DNA of 6,508 bases from CAWDMN01 sp963803155 (GTDB lineage: Bacteria; Acidobacteriota; Terriglobia; Versatilivoradales; Versatilivoraceae). Of the stretch, positions 1-5,733 are shown piece after piece. The DNA lies in contig CAWDMN010000010.1 in NCBI GenBank assembly GCA_963803155.1, positions 1-6,508 of the forward strand, in the 5' to 3' direction. A program made the translations under genes and the position numbers. Each line of letters begins with the position of its first letter. The stretch's first letter is position 1. The notes under the pieces are model-generated. The model saw only the letters and a program-made list of their open reading frames with translations, was not told the origin of the DNA and ran no database searches.

Positions 1-4
1 ATTT

Positions 5-26
5 AAGACCTGGGCGCTCGGGTCTT
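5..26. other. inverted repeat downstream of purU
   Basis: AAGACC at 5-10 pairs perfectly with GGTCTT at 21-26 around a 10-base GC-rich loop. It lies about 90 bases beyond the purU stop and could form a hairpin in the purU transcript. The minus-strand side is followed only by AAAT, with no run of T, so it is not a convincing intrinsic terminator. The window edge hides what follows. Confidence 0.3.
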
Positions 27-71
27 CCGCTCCTTGTCTCTGAATTTGGTGCTGATGATTAATGTTTTTGT

Positions 72-106
72 TTGCTGCATGCTGCCTACTGTCTACTGCT
101 TGCTCT
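72..106. repeat. degenerate heptamer tandem repeat
   Basis: Five consecutive 7-base units read TTGCTGC, ATGCTGC, CTACTGT, CTACTGC and TTGCTCT. They share the pattern nTrCTgy in strict register. The tract sits just beyond the purU stop in non-coding DNA. Its role is unknown; short CTACTGC-type heptad tracts look like intergenic simple repeats that expand by slippage. Confidence 0.6.
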
Positions 107-114
107 CAAACTCC

Positions 115-969
115 TCAGTCAAACACCACGGTCTTGTTGTGATAGGTTAGAACCTGGTGTTTCAAATGCATGCGCACGGCTCTTCCAAGCACCACTTTTT
201 CCAGGTCTCTCCCTTTTCTCACCAAATCCTCGACGCTGTCGCGATGAGAAACCCGGGCCACTTCCTGTTCGATAATGGGTCCATTATCCAATTCGGAAGT
301 GACATAGTGGCTGGTGGCGCCAATCAATTTGACTCCCCGCGTGTAGGCTTGGCGATAGGGCTGCGCCCCAATGAAGGCCGGCAAGAATGAGTGGTGGATG
401 TTAATGATGCGCTTGGGAAAATTTTCGATAAAAGCCGGACTCAAGATCTGCATATAGCGGGCCAGGATGATCAAGTCGATGCCCCTCTCCCGCAGGGCAC
501 GAATCTCCGCCTCTTCCTGGGCCTGTTTGTTCTCCCGGCTTATGGGGAAAAGTAAAAAGGAAATCTCAAATTGACGGGCGATCCCTTCGGCATCTGAATG
601 GTTGCTGATGATCAACGCCATTTTCGCCGGGAACTCACCCCTTTGATGGCGAAGCAGCAAATCCCAGAGACAGTGCGCCATCTTGGAAACAAAAATGGCC
701 ACTTTCGGCATGTCATCGCTGAAAAAGAGTTGGAACTGCATCTGGTGCGCTTCCGCCAAGGGTTGAAACTGTTTTGCAATCTCTTGCCGCGGAATTATGA
801 ATCCATCCAAATCCCACTCCATACGAGCCAGGAAGACCCCAACCTCCACATCGGTGTGCTGGTCGGCATCTAACAGGTTGCCACCGTGCCGAAAGATGAA
901 ATCGGATATTTTTGCCACCAGCCCTTTTTGATCCGGGCAGGTTACGAGCAAAGTCGCTGTCTGAGCCAT
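115..969 (-). CDS. purU: formyltetrahydrofolate deformylase PurU
   Basis: This cytoplasmic enzyme hydrolyses 10-formyltetrahydrofolate to tetrahydrofolate and formate. It balances the one-carbon pool and can supply formate for formate-dependent purine synthesis. Counting from the TTG at 975 (286 residues), an ACT domain covers about residues 5-85, starting with LLVTCPDQKGLVAKIS. A formyltransferase-fold domain fills about 90-286. The catalytic Asn-His-Asp set of this fold is intact: N192 and H194 in INIHHSFLPAF, and D230 in SELDNGPII. The length is normal for PurU. I place the start at the ATG at 969 (284 residues), because AAAGGA lies 6 bases upstream of it but directly against the TTG at 975. 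It is the second gene of an operon, 10 bases after the stop of the secreted-protein gene. The family assignment is firm. Confidence 0.96.
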   Translation of the reverse strand: MAQTATLLVTCPDQKGLVAKISDFIFRHGGNLLDADQHTDVEVGVFLARMEWDLDGFIIPRQEIAKQFQPLAEAHQMQFQLFFSDDMPKVAIFVSKMAHCLWDLLLRHQRGEFPAKMALIISNHSDAEGIARQFEISFLLFPISRENKQAQEEAEIRALRERGIDLIILARYMQILSPAFIENFPKRIINIHHSFLPAFIGAQPYRQAYTRGVKLIGATSHYVTSELDNGPIIEQEVARVSHRDSVEDLVRKGRDLEKVVLGRAVRMHLKHQVLTYHNKTVVFD

Positions 970-975
970 TGGCAA

Positions 976-982
976 TCCTTTA
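976..982 (-). promoter_or_regulatory. purU ribosome binding site overlapping upstream stop
   Basis: On the minus strand the bases read TAAAGGA, then TTGCCA, then ATG. The TAA is the stop codon of the upstream gene and shares bases with the Shine-Dalgarno AAAGGA. The 6-base spacing selects the ATG at 969 as the purU start. The overlap suggests that ribosomes finishing the first gene re-initiate on purU. Confidence 0.75.
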
Positions 983-1816
983 TTGAGTCCGGATTAGGGC
1001 GGACCGTGTTCCCAAAAGTGTACGCTCAAGAGCCTCACGGGGCAGTTCCCTGATAAACGGCTTGATGATTGGGGCAACGATGGTGGGAATTCCACGAGTC
1101 AATGAAATAGCTTCACATTCCATGTAGACCCCGCCCTCTTGTTCCGCGAAACGCCAATAGGTATAGAGTTTCCAAAGGAACCCATGGTCTTGTCCCGGGG
1201 GCAGAGTGGATTCCTTCGCCGTTCCCGGGTCCGAGACTTCGACAATCTTTGTGCTGAGCGAACGGCTTTTCACATGTTTTGCGTCCAGAGAATGATAGGT
1301 CACATCATATTCCGTGTCCAGGACCACGGTAATCACTTTGGTCTTTCGCAGGCGCAAATAGACCTTGAAGAAATCGTCCCGGTGGGCCAACAATTTTGAG
1401 CGCATCACCTCCGGCTGGTAAATTCGTTGATGATTATCGTAGTCCTGGACCAGCTTGATCGCCTTTTGAAGGTTTGTGCCCGGGATAAACGTGGCGCCCA
1501 CCCAATCATGGATCAGGCCATCAGTGATCGAATGCAATGCTTGCCCCTCGAAGGGCTCAACAACATAACCTTCGCTCTGGATCGTCTGGCGGCGCTGGGC
1601 TTGTTCCATACACCAGAGGAAATTTCGTTCCCGGCCGCGGGCCTGCAATCCATGCTCCCGATTTTTTATATAATTCTCAAAATCCCGCACGGTCTGAGCA
1701 GAGAGTTCCCCTGCCTGCAGCTTTGCCCCTTCAGGATGGGAACCAATCTGCAAAACCACCAACAGTGCCCAGATCAGCAGGCTACGAAGACTGGCTTCAA
1801 AAATATTCCTCTGCAT
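980..1816 (-). CDS. exported protein of unknown function, possibly SRPBCC/START-like
   Basis: A 278-residue protein with no function I can name. The N-terminus is a signal peptide: R3 and R11, then a hydrophobic core about 13-25 (LLIWALLVVLQIG). Cleavage is plausible near residue 35, and there is no lipobox cysteine. The mature protein is helical at first (38-82). About residues 107-265 resemble a SRPBCC/START-type lipid-binding or polyketide-cyclase fold in layout: NLQKAIKLVQDYDNHQRIY, then strands with LDTEYDVTYHSLD, then LWKLYTYWRFAEQEGGVYME, CEAISLTR and a closing helix with LPREALERTL. I recall similar proteins, mostly in Acidobacteriota, always hypothetical. The ATG at 1816 is chosen over an in-frame ATG at 1894 because it begins the signal peptide, has GGAG 10 bases upstream, and lies below a promoter whose start point (about 1893) excludes the longer frame. 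It leads the operon with purU, though an exported protein has no obvious link to folate metabolism. Confidence 0.85.
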   Translation of the reverse strand: MQRNIFEASLRSLLIWALLVVLQIGSHPEGAKLQAGELSAQTVRDFENYIKNREHGLQARGRERNFLWCMEQAQRRQTIQSEGYVVEPFEGQALHSITDGLIHDWVGATFIPGTNLQKAIKLVQDYDNHQRIYQPEVMRSKLLAHRDDFFKVYLRLRKTKVITVVLDTEYDVTYHSLDAKHVKSRSLSTKIVEVSDPGTAKESTLPPGQDHGFLWKLYTYWRFAEQEGGVYMECEAISLTRGIPTIVAPIIKPFIRELPREALERTLLGTRSALIRTQ

Positions 1817-1899
1817 TGAATAATTGCTCCGGGGGAATTGATTTGCCTCGGGAGATCCCACGATTTTTCCCCAAGCGACCAAATGCACGGACATCGGTC

Positions 1900-1928
1900 A
1901 TTATGCCTGTGAAAGGCTCTCCTGGCAA
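1900..1928 (-). promoter_or_regulatory. sigma70-type promoter of the secreted protein-purU operon
   Basis: On the minus strand TTGCCA (1928-1923) is followed after exactly 17 bases by CATAAT (1905-1900). Each hexamer matches the consensus at five of six positions. The expected transcription start is near 1893, giving a leader of about 77 bases before the ATG at 1816. This is prediction from sequence only. Confidence 0.6.
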
Positions 1929-2160
1929 TAGTCCTGCGTGCGGTGGCGTGAGTGTAGTTGCGGCAGCTCGCACCCGCACACGATCGCCAGGGAAGCGCGG
2001 TGGGCTTGGAGACGCGCGAAGAATCATGCGTCCCCTGTGGGGCAGGTTGTCACTTCACGCTTTTTATCCGTTGAAACGGGAGCAAAAGAGCCTCTCCGTT
2101 GTTGGGATTGTTCGTGAATCTTGAATTCATGCATCGGCAGAAGTGGCGATCCAAAGCGAT
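1929..2160. other. non-coding spacer upstream of the purU operon promoter
   Basis: No credible gene is seen between the promoter at 1928 and the hydrolase stop at 2163. The part at 1930-1985 is GC-rich and can fold weakly: GTGCGG 1938-1943 with CCGCAC 1974-1979, enclosing TGCG/CGCA. Two short inverted repeats follow: CCGTT-GA-AACGG at 2068-2079 and TGAAT-CTTGA-ATTCA at 2115-2129. Neither has a T run in a position that would make a terminator on either strand. Open frames crossing this stretch are low-complexity and lack ribosome binding sites. Confidence 0.5.
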
Positions 2161-2175
2161 GGTCATGAAATGACC
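2161..2175 (-). other. short hairpin spanning the hydrolase stop codon
   Basis: GGTCAT-GAA-ATGACC is a perfect 6-bp inverted repeat with a 3-base loop. It contains the TGA stop of the hydrolase gene (2165-2163). No T run follows on the minus strand, so it does not look like an intrinsic terminator. It could slow 3' exonuclease decay or be chance. Confidence 0.35.
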
Positions 2176-4436
2176 ACAACCTCATGATCCAGGATCGAGC
2201 CGATATCAAAGCTGACCCATCCTTGGTTCCGTATCATTGGTTGCGGACGATTTGCCACTAACAATTGGACCTGCTTTCCGCTGATCTTCGCGGTCAATCG
2301 GATCTTGACCCGGATTGGCCCTGTTGGAATCAACTCATCCACGGGGGCGCGCCAAGCGCCAGGATTCGTCAGGTTAATGAGATGGAGAATCAGGCGCCCC
2401 GGCTGTGAATAAAGATGGCAATCCAGCAGGCCAGCGCCTTCGATCAGAAATGGCAGATCGTCTTTCAGCGTCCATCGAACCAAGTTCGAAAGCAGGTTGC
2501 CGTGGTCGGGCAAAAAATCTCGGGCATAGCGGCGATCCAGATCAGCAGGCATGAATACAATCCGGCCCCCGTTTGAATGTGTACGCAGGATGAGCCCGGG
2601 GAGAGCGGTCTTTGGTTCCCGCATCCAGGCAGTCTCAGGGGGATATATCGGAAAGGGGGGAATAAAAGTCAACAGGACTTCCGCATCATCTGTGGGCTGA
2701 ATTTCTCCCAGCATGCCCCCATACGGAAGAATGTCGGTTTCCTCAAAACCGTCCAATACCGGATGCCGTTTCCCGGCGGGCTCTGGCTCTGCTCTCGTTC
2801 GGGGGCCATTGACACTGGCTCGCAGTTCCGGTCGTAAGCGAAGGTACGTGTGAAATGAGCGGGCAGCCCACTCCCGTTCCCTGACACTTCGCGGCCCGGC
2901 GGGGCTTTCAAGCAGATGGGCGCCCCACAAATCGGCAAGGGCATAATCCCGCCGAAAAATCCCCCACTCATTGCAGAGGCTGGTGTTTCCAGTGGCAATC
3001 ACCGAGCCACCTCGCGCCACAAACCGTCTGATCGCTTCACATTGTTCAAGCGATAAGGCCGCCATGTTGGGGAGGATCAAGAGGGAAAGCTGGGATCCTT
3101 GCCGGTCTAGATCCTCCAGATGGAGGGGGAGATAAGGAATGCGAGCCCGGATTAAGGCCTGCATAAAGCCGCGATACGGCTGATCGACCAACTCCTCCGC
3201 CTCATCACGGCCGTAATAATCGGTATTGCGCTGCGACCAGCCGAGCCCTACCGTCGCCACGGGGTTGCGATGGAGCAGGAAAGCTTCGTTTAATTTGTGC
3301 CAGCGGAGCAGCGGCTCAGCGGTATGGTACATGCGCCGATCTTCGTGGTAAGCGCCAACATGGTGCCACCAGGGTTGAATTCCACCGGCAAACCCTTCCA
3401 GCATCCAGAGGCGCGCTTCGGCTGCCGGCTTGCTCGCCAGACGGAAGGGAGTCTGCCCAGCCTGGTACATGGCCATGCTTTCGGGCATCAATCTGTCGAA
3501 TCCCAAAAGCCCGCGCATCATTTTCCCCGTGTCGCCATTTTGCTGAAACCCCCAGCTTTCATTCCGGGCCTGATGATCGAGCAACAAAATTTCCGTGCGT
3601 TTACAAATCTCCCGAATGTCCCGGAAACTGCGGCTCTGTTCCGTGATGGAGCCGCTGTTCATGCCGATCCAAAGGCAATGAGGCCCTCCGGCCGCGCGGG
3701 TGGTCCGATTGTTCAAGTCCCAAATTTCCAGACGGCGCTGGTAATTCCACTGAATCCATTTTTGGTAAATGGGGCTTTCCCAATCCGGAAGATTAGGAAG
3801 CGTCTGACCGGCGTAGTCCTGAAATTTCTTCTGACAATAGGGACAATGGCAAATGTTTTCCCGATTAAGCCCCGCCCAGCTATTGTCGGTGACTCCTTCC
3901 GGCCGATATTTCCCGATGATCTCGCGCAATATTTCTGAAAGGTAATCTTCATAGTAGGGACTGTTGATGCAGGCAATGTACATGTCGGCGGCGCGGTACG
4001 GCCGGTCTTGAGCATCCCGGGCGAACCAATCGGGATGGGCCTGATAGAAATCCCCCGAAGCTCTATTTGAATCCATGCGGGCCAACACGGCTAGCCCATC
4101 CTCATGGGCGGCCTGGACGAGCTCGCCAAACAGATCCCGGTTCCCCAAAAATTCAGCCCGATGATGCAGAGGAAAACGGCTGGGATAATAAGCCACAATT
4201 CCTCCGGCATTGATGATCACACCCTGAATTTGGGTTCTCTTCCAGTATTGCCGCCACCAGCCGATGTCATATTGAACCGGATCTTTTTCGGTGATATTGG
4301 TCTGGCCCCAGCGGCAGGCGTACTTATACCAGACGTCCGAAGCTGAAGCGGGCTTCGCTTCCGTCAAAGGGGCTGTCATTCTGGCTGCACTTAGAGCAAG
4401 CGTCGATTGAACGAAATTTCGGCGATTCAGTTTCAT
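2163..4436 (-). CDS. Tat-exported putative glycoside hydrolase, GHL6-like with GH42-type trimerisation domain
   Basis: A 757-residue protein likely to cleave a glycoside outside the cytoplasm; the substrate is unknown. The N-terminus carries a twin-arginine signal (R5-R6 in NRRNFVQ, hydrophobic stretch to about residue 23). Residues about 34-390 look like a TIM barrel of the GHL6 type: YKYACRWGQTN, GVIINAGGIVAYYPS, the barrel strand LAVLARMDSN (116-124), and GVTDNSW (181-187), followed by the cysteine cluster CHCPYC (196-201). Candidate catalytic acids are D184, D287, E293, E319 and E365; I cannot assign them. Residues about 392-510 (YRGFMQALIRARIPYLPL, LLILPNMAALS, FVARGGSVIATG) resemble the flavodoxin/amidotransferase-like trimerisation domain of GH42 beta-galactosidases. 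A C-terminal beta region (665-757) closes the protein. As I recall, this barrel plus middle-domain layout occurs in the GH151 fucosidase family, so alpha-L-fucosidase is possible but unproven. It is a single gene with a strong ribosome binding site (AAAGGTGA, 4448-4441). Confidence 0.85.
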   Translation of the reverse strand: MKLNRRNFVQSTLALSAARMTAPLTEAKPASASDVWYKYACRWGQTNITEKDPVQYDIGWWRQYWKRTQIQGVIINAGGIVAYYPSRFPLHHRAEFLGNRDLFGELVQAAHEDGLAVLARMDSNRASGDFYQAHPDWFARDAQDRPYRAADMYIACINSPYYEDYLSEILREIIGKYRPEGVTDNSWAGLNRENICHCPYCQKKFQDYAGQTLPNLPDWESPIYQKWIQWNYQRRLEIWDLNNRTTRAAGGPHCLWIGMNSGSITEQSRSFRDIREICKRTEILLLDHQARNESWGFQQNGDTGKMMRGLLGFDRLMPESMAMYQAGQTPFRLASKPAAEARLWMLEGFAGGIQPWWHHVGAYHEDRRMYHTAEPLLRWHKLNEAFLLHRNPVATVGLGWSQRNTDYYGRDEAEELVDQPYRGFMQALIRARIPYLPLHLEDLDRQGSQLSLLILPNMAALSLEQCEAIRRFVARGGSVIATGNTSLCNEWGIFRRDYALADLWGAHLLESPAGPRSVREREWAARSFHTYLRLRPELRASVNGPRTRAEPEPAGKRHPVLDGFEETDILPYGGMLGEIQPTDDAEVLLTFIPPFPIYPPETAWMREPKTALPGLILRTHSNGGRIVFMPADLDRRYARDFLPDHGNLLSNLVRWTLKDDLPFLIEGAGLLDCHLYSQPGRLILHLINLTNPGAWRAPVDELIPTGPIRVKIRLTAKISGKQVQLLVANRPQPMIRNQGWVSFDIGSILDHEVVVIS

Positions 4437-4440
4437 GAGT

Positions 4441-4449
4441 TCACCTTTC
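4441..4449 (-). promoter_or_regulatory. strong ribosome binding site of the hydrolase gene
   Basis: The minus strand reads GAAAGGTGA, then ACTC, then ATG. The AAGGTG core is 5 bases from the start at 4436. This confirms the start immediately before the Tat signal. Confidence 0.8.
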
Positions 4450-4533
4450 AGGAATCATAGAGCAGAAATAATAAAGGCGCCGTCATATGAGCTATCTTCC
4501 CTAATGACGCATTTGTTGGATACTGTATAAATG

Positions 4534-4547
4534 AGAAATAGATTTCT
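4534..4547. repeat. AT-rich perfect inverted repeat in the hydrolase leader
   Basis: AGAAAT-AG-ATTTCT is a perfect 6-bp inverted repeat with a 2-base centre. It lies about 40 bases inside the predicted hydrolase transcript. Its symmetry suits a dimeric regulator better than an RNA hairpin, because the loop is too short. It may be chance. Confidence 0.35.
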
Positions 4548-4594
4548 ACTGGGCGAAGGGGCCTCCCGCTCCTGGACCATATCCCCCACTGGAC

Positions 4595-4623
4595 ATTATA
4601 TATTTCTCCACTAGTTCTCTCAC
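4595..4623 (-). promoter_or_regulatory. candidate promoter of the hydrolase gene
   Basis: On the minus strand a perfect TATAAT (4600-4595) is preceded after 17 bases by GTGAGA (4623-4618), which matches TTGACA at four of six positions. The predicted start near 4588 gives an unusually long leader of about 150 bases. A good -10 with a weak -35 fits a promoter that needs an activator. Confidence 0.5.
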
Positions 4624-4635
4624 ATCTGAATGTGA
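4620..4635. promoter_or_regulatory. candidate operator overlapping the hydrolase -35
   Basis: TCACAT-CTGA-ATGTGA is a perfect 6-bp inverted repeat with a 4-base centre. Four of its bases coincide with the -35 hexamer at 4618-4623. The position fits a repressor, or an activator contacting the polymerase. The protein that would bind it is not encoded in this window. Confidence 0.4.
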
Positions 4636-4860
4636 ATCCACACAGGAAAGGTGAGTCCGCGGGTACAATTAAAAGCCGCCGACGCCTGAATGCAAGGGGG
4701 GAGGGGCGAGCCTCCAGGCGAGCCATCCGTGTGAGCCAGCTACCCAGCCCGGTTCGGCAGGCAGAGTCCGCCCCAAGCGGAAGCCTCACCCTCCCCGCGA
4801 TTGCTCAGAGCAACCGATCAATGCGACTTGGTTCATCCTGTAGCACTTTGAATTGCGCCC
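4636..4860. other. GC-rich non-coding block in the divergent intergenic region
   Basis: No gene is credible here. The block holds nested symmetry: CGCCTG at 4683-4688 pairs with CAGGCG at 4715-4720, enclosing GAGG 4701-4704 with CCTC 4711-4714. Three direct copies of GCGAGCC/GTGAGCC lie at 4706, 4718 and 4731. GAGTCCGC occurs twice (4653 and 4764). TCCGC-CCCAA-GCGGA (4767-4781) and TTGCT-CAG-AGCAA (4802-4814) are small hairpins. I could not match the block to tRNA, RNase P, SRP RNA, tmRNA or a cobalamin or fluoride riboswitch by eye. It could be an unrecognised RNA, a regulator-binding region or a decayed gene. Confidence 0.4.
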
Positions 4861-4861
4861 C

Positions 4862-4877
4862 GTCGGAATGTCGGAAT
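4862..4877. repeat. tandem 8-bp direct repeat abutting the -35
   Basis: GTCGGAAT occurs twice without a gap (4862-4869 and 4870-4877). Its last T is the first base of the TTGACA hexamer. A direct repeat placed directly upstream of a -35 is typical of an activator that binds in tandem, but this is inference. Confidence 0.55.
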
Positions 4878-4905
4878 TGACAGGGTACGGCTGAATTGAT
4901 AACAT
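4877..4905 (+). promoter_or_regulatory. promoter of the TPR-dGTPase operon
   Basis: A perfect TTGACA (4877-4882) is followed after 17 bases by TAACAT (4900-4905, four of six matches to TATAAT). The predicted start near 4912 gives a leader of about 90 bases to the TTG start at 5004. GAATTGA occurs at 4874-4880 and again at 4893-4899, just ahead of the -10. Confidence 0.6.
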
Positions 4906-4988
4906 GGCACGTTTGATTTTTGCCTTGATGGACAGTGGATGAGAGCAGGGGAAGTCCGCACTATTCGCTGTCAGGTCATTATGGCTTT

Positions 4989-4995
4989 AAAGGAG
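4989..4995 (+). promoter_or_regulatory. ribosome binding site that sets the TTG start
   Basis: AAAGGAG lies 8 bases before the TTG at 5004. The longer in-frame start, a GTG at 4935, has no comparable sequence. This decides the start of the TPR gene. Confidence 0.75.
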
Positions 4996-5003
4996 ATTCA
5001 GCC

Positions 5004-5717
5004 TTGGCAAGACTGACACGACATGAAATCTTGAAGGAAGACCATTTTCTGCTGACGATGGAAGCCGCGCGCGATTTTTTCTTTGAGCGCAAGAAGCAGA
5101 TTCTCACCATTGCCGGAGTGGTGGCGGCGGTGCTCTTGTTGAGTTTCGGCACTTATTACTATTTTTCCTATTCCTCGGAAAAAACTCATGAGGAATTGAG
5201 TGCCGCGTTGACGATTTATCAGGCTTCCGTGGGAGCTGTGCCGGCTCCAGGAGATACCGGGCCCTCTTTCAAGACTCCCCAGGAGAAGTATGAAAAAGCC
5301 CTGGCGGAATTCAAAAAAGTGGGTCAGCAAAGCGGGTCTTCGTCTGCCGGGAAAATTGCCGGGTATTACGCGGGATTATGTTTGAAGCAGCTAAATCGGG
5401 ACACTGAGGCCATCACGCAATTGGAGCCGTTGAGCAAGGAAAAATCCGATTATGGCGCTCTGTCTCTGGAGGCTCTGGCGGGTTTATACGAAAAGGACGG
5501 CAATCTGTCCAAGTCCGCGGAACTCTATCGGCAGATTGTGAGTAACGCCATCCCGGTTACTCCCAAGAGTGTTGCCCTGATGCATCTGGCCCAACTTCAG
5601 GAACAGCTGAACAAGACCGCCGAAGCCGTGAAGACTTATCAGCAATTGATCAAGGAATTTTCTGATTCCCCCTTCACCGCCAAGGCAGAAGAGCGGATCA
5701 AACAGATTGCCAAATAG
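5004..5717 (+). CDS. single-pass membrane protein with periplasmic TPR repeats
   Basis: A 237-residue protein from a TTG start, chosen for the AAAGGAG 8 bases upstream and because the resulting N-terminus (ARLTRHEILKED) is, as I recall it, the usual beginning of acidobacterial homologues. A basic stretch ERKKQ (28-32) precedes one transmembrane helix (about 33-54), so the N-terminus should be cytoplasmic and the rest periplasmic. TPR-like helix pairs follow: about 93-106 (KYEKALAEFKKV), 117-144 (AGYYAGLCLKQLNRDTEAI), 152-180 (LSLEALAGLYEKDGNLSKS) and 189-219 (ALMHLAQLQEQLNKTAEAV). The layout resembles YfgM-type proteins, which assist envelope protein assembly next to the Sec translocon. Partners here are unknown. 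It is the first gene of an operon with the dGTPase-like gene, whose start lies 16 bases beyond this stop. Confidence 0.88.
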   Translation: MARLTRHEILKEDHFLLTMEAARDFFFERKKQILTIAGVVAAVLLLSFGTYYYFSYSSEKTHEELSAALTIYQASVGAVPAPGDTGPSFKTPQEKYEKALAEFKKVGQQSGSSSAGKIAGYYAGLCLKQLNRDTEAITQLEPLSKEKSDYGALSLEALAGLYEKDGNLSKSAELYRQIVSNAIPVTPKSVALMHLAQLQEQLNKTAEAVKTYQQLIKEFSDSPFTAKAEERIKQIAK

Positions 5718-5730
5718 AGTCCCTGGACTC
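5717..5730 (+). repeat. inverted repeat between TPR stop and dGTPase start
   Basis: GAGTCC-CT-GGACTC is a perfect 6-bp inverted repeat. It begins on the last base of the TAG stop and ends 3 bases before the ATG at 5734. As RNA it would form a 5-bp hairpin with a CCTG loop, burying the only Shine-Dalgarno-like bases (GGA, 5725-5727). Ribosomes ending on the TPR gene would open it, so it may enforce translational coupling. Confidence 0.5.
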
Positions 5731-5733
5731 GAG

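Noticed and set aside
1537..2124. 195-codon open frame on the plus strand
   Set aside because: It lies antisense to the secreted-protein gene and its upstream region, has low-complexity Arg/Pro/Ser-rich composition, no ribosome binding site and no recognisable domain.
3297..3938. 213-codon open frame on the plus strand
   Set aside because: It is entirely antisense to the hydrolase gene, which has a clear domain structure. The translated product resembles no family.
4504..4531. Plus-strand promoter-like pair ATGACG-16-TATAAA
   Set aside because: It would begin about 470 bases before any gene, and a better promoter exists at 4877-4905.
4630..4645. Possible CRP-type site beginning TGTGA
   Set aside because: The second half-site six bases later is not TCACA, so only half of the consensus is present.
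4741..4770. GGTTCGG resembling a tRNA T-arm
   Set aside because: The flanking bases do not form the 5-bp T stem, and no acceptor, D or anticodon arm can be fitted on either strand.
4448..4789. 113-codon open frame on the minus strand before the hydrolase
   Set aside because: The composition is Arg-rich and then random, no ribosome binding site is seen, and it would run through the predicted hydrolase promoter.
4632..4880. 82-codon open frame on the plus strand in the divergent region
   Set aside because: Composition is Ser/Arg-rich, there is no convincing start signal, and it ends over the tandem repeat and -35 of the next operon.
4935..5003. Upstream GTG start for the TPR gene
   Set aside because: There is no ribosome binding site near it, while AAAGGAG is well placed for the TTG at 5004. 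The extra 23 residues do not resemble the usual N-terminus of the family as I recall it.
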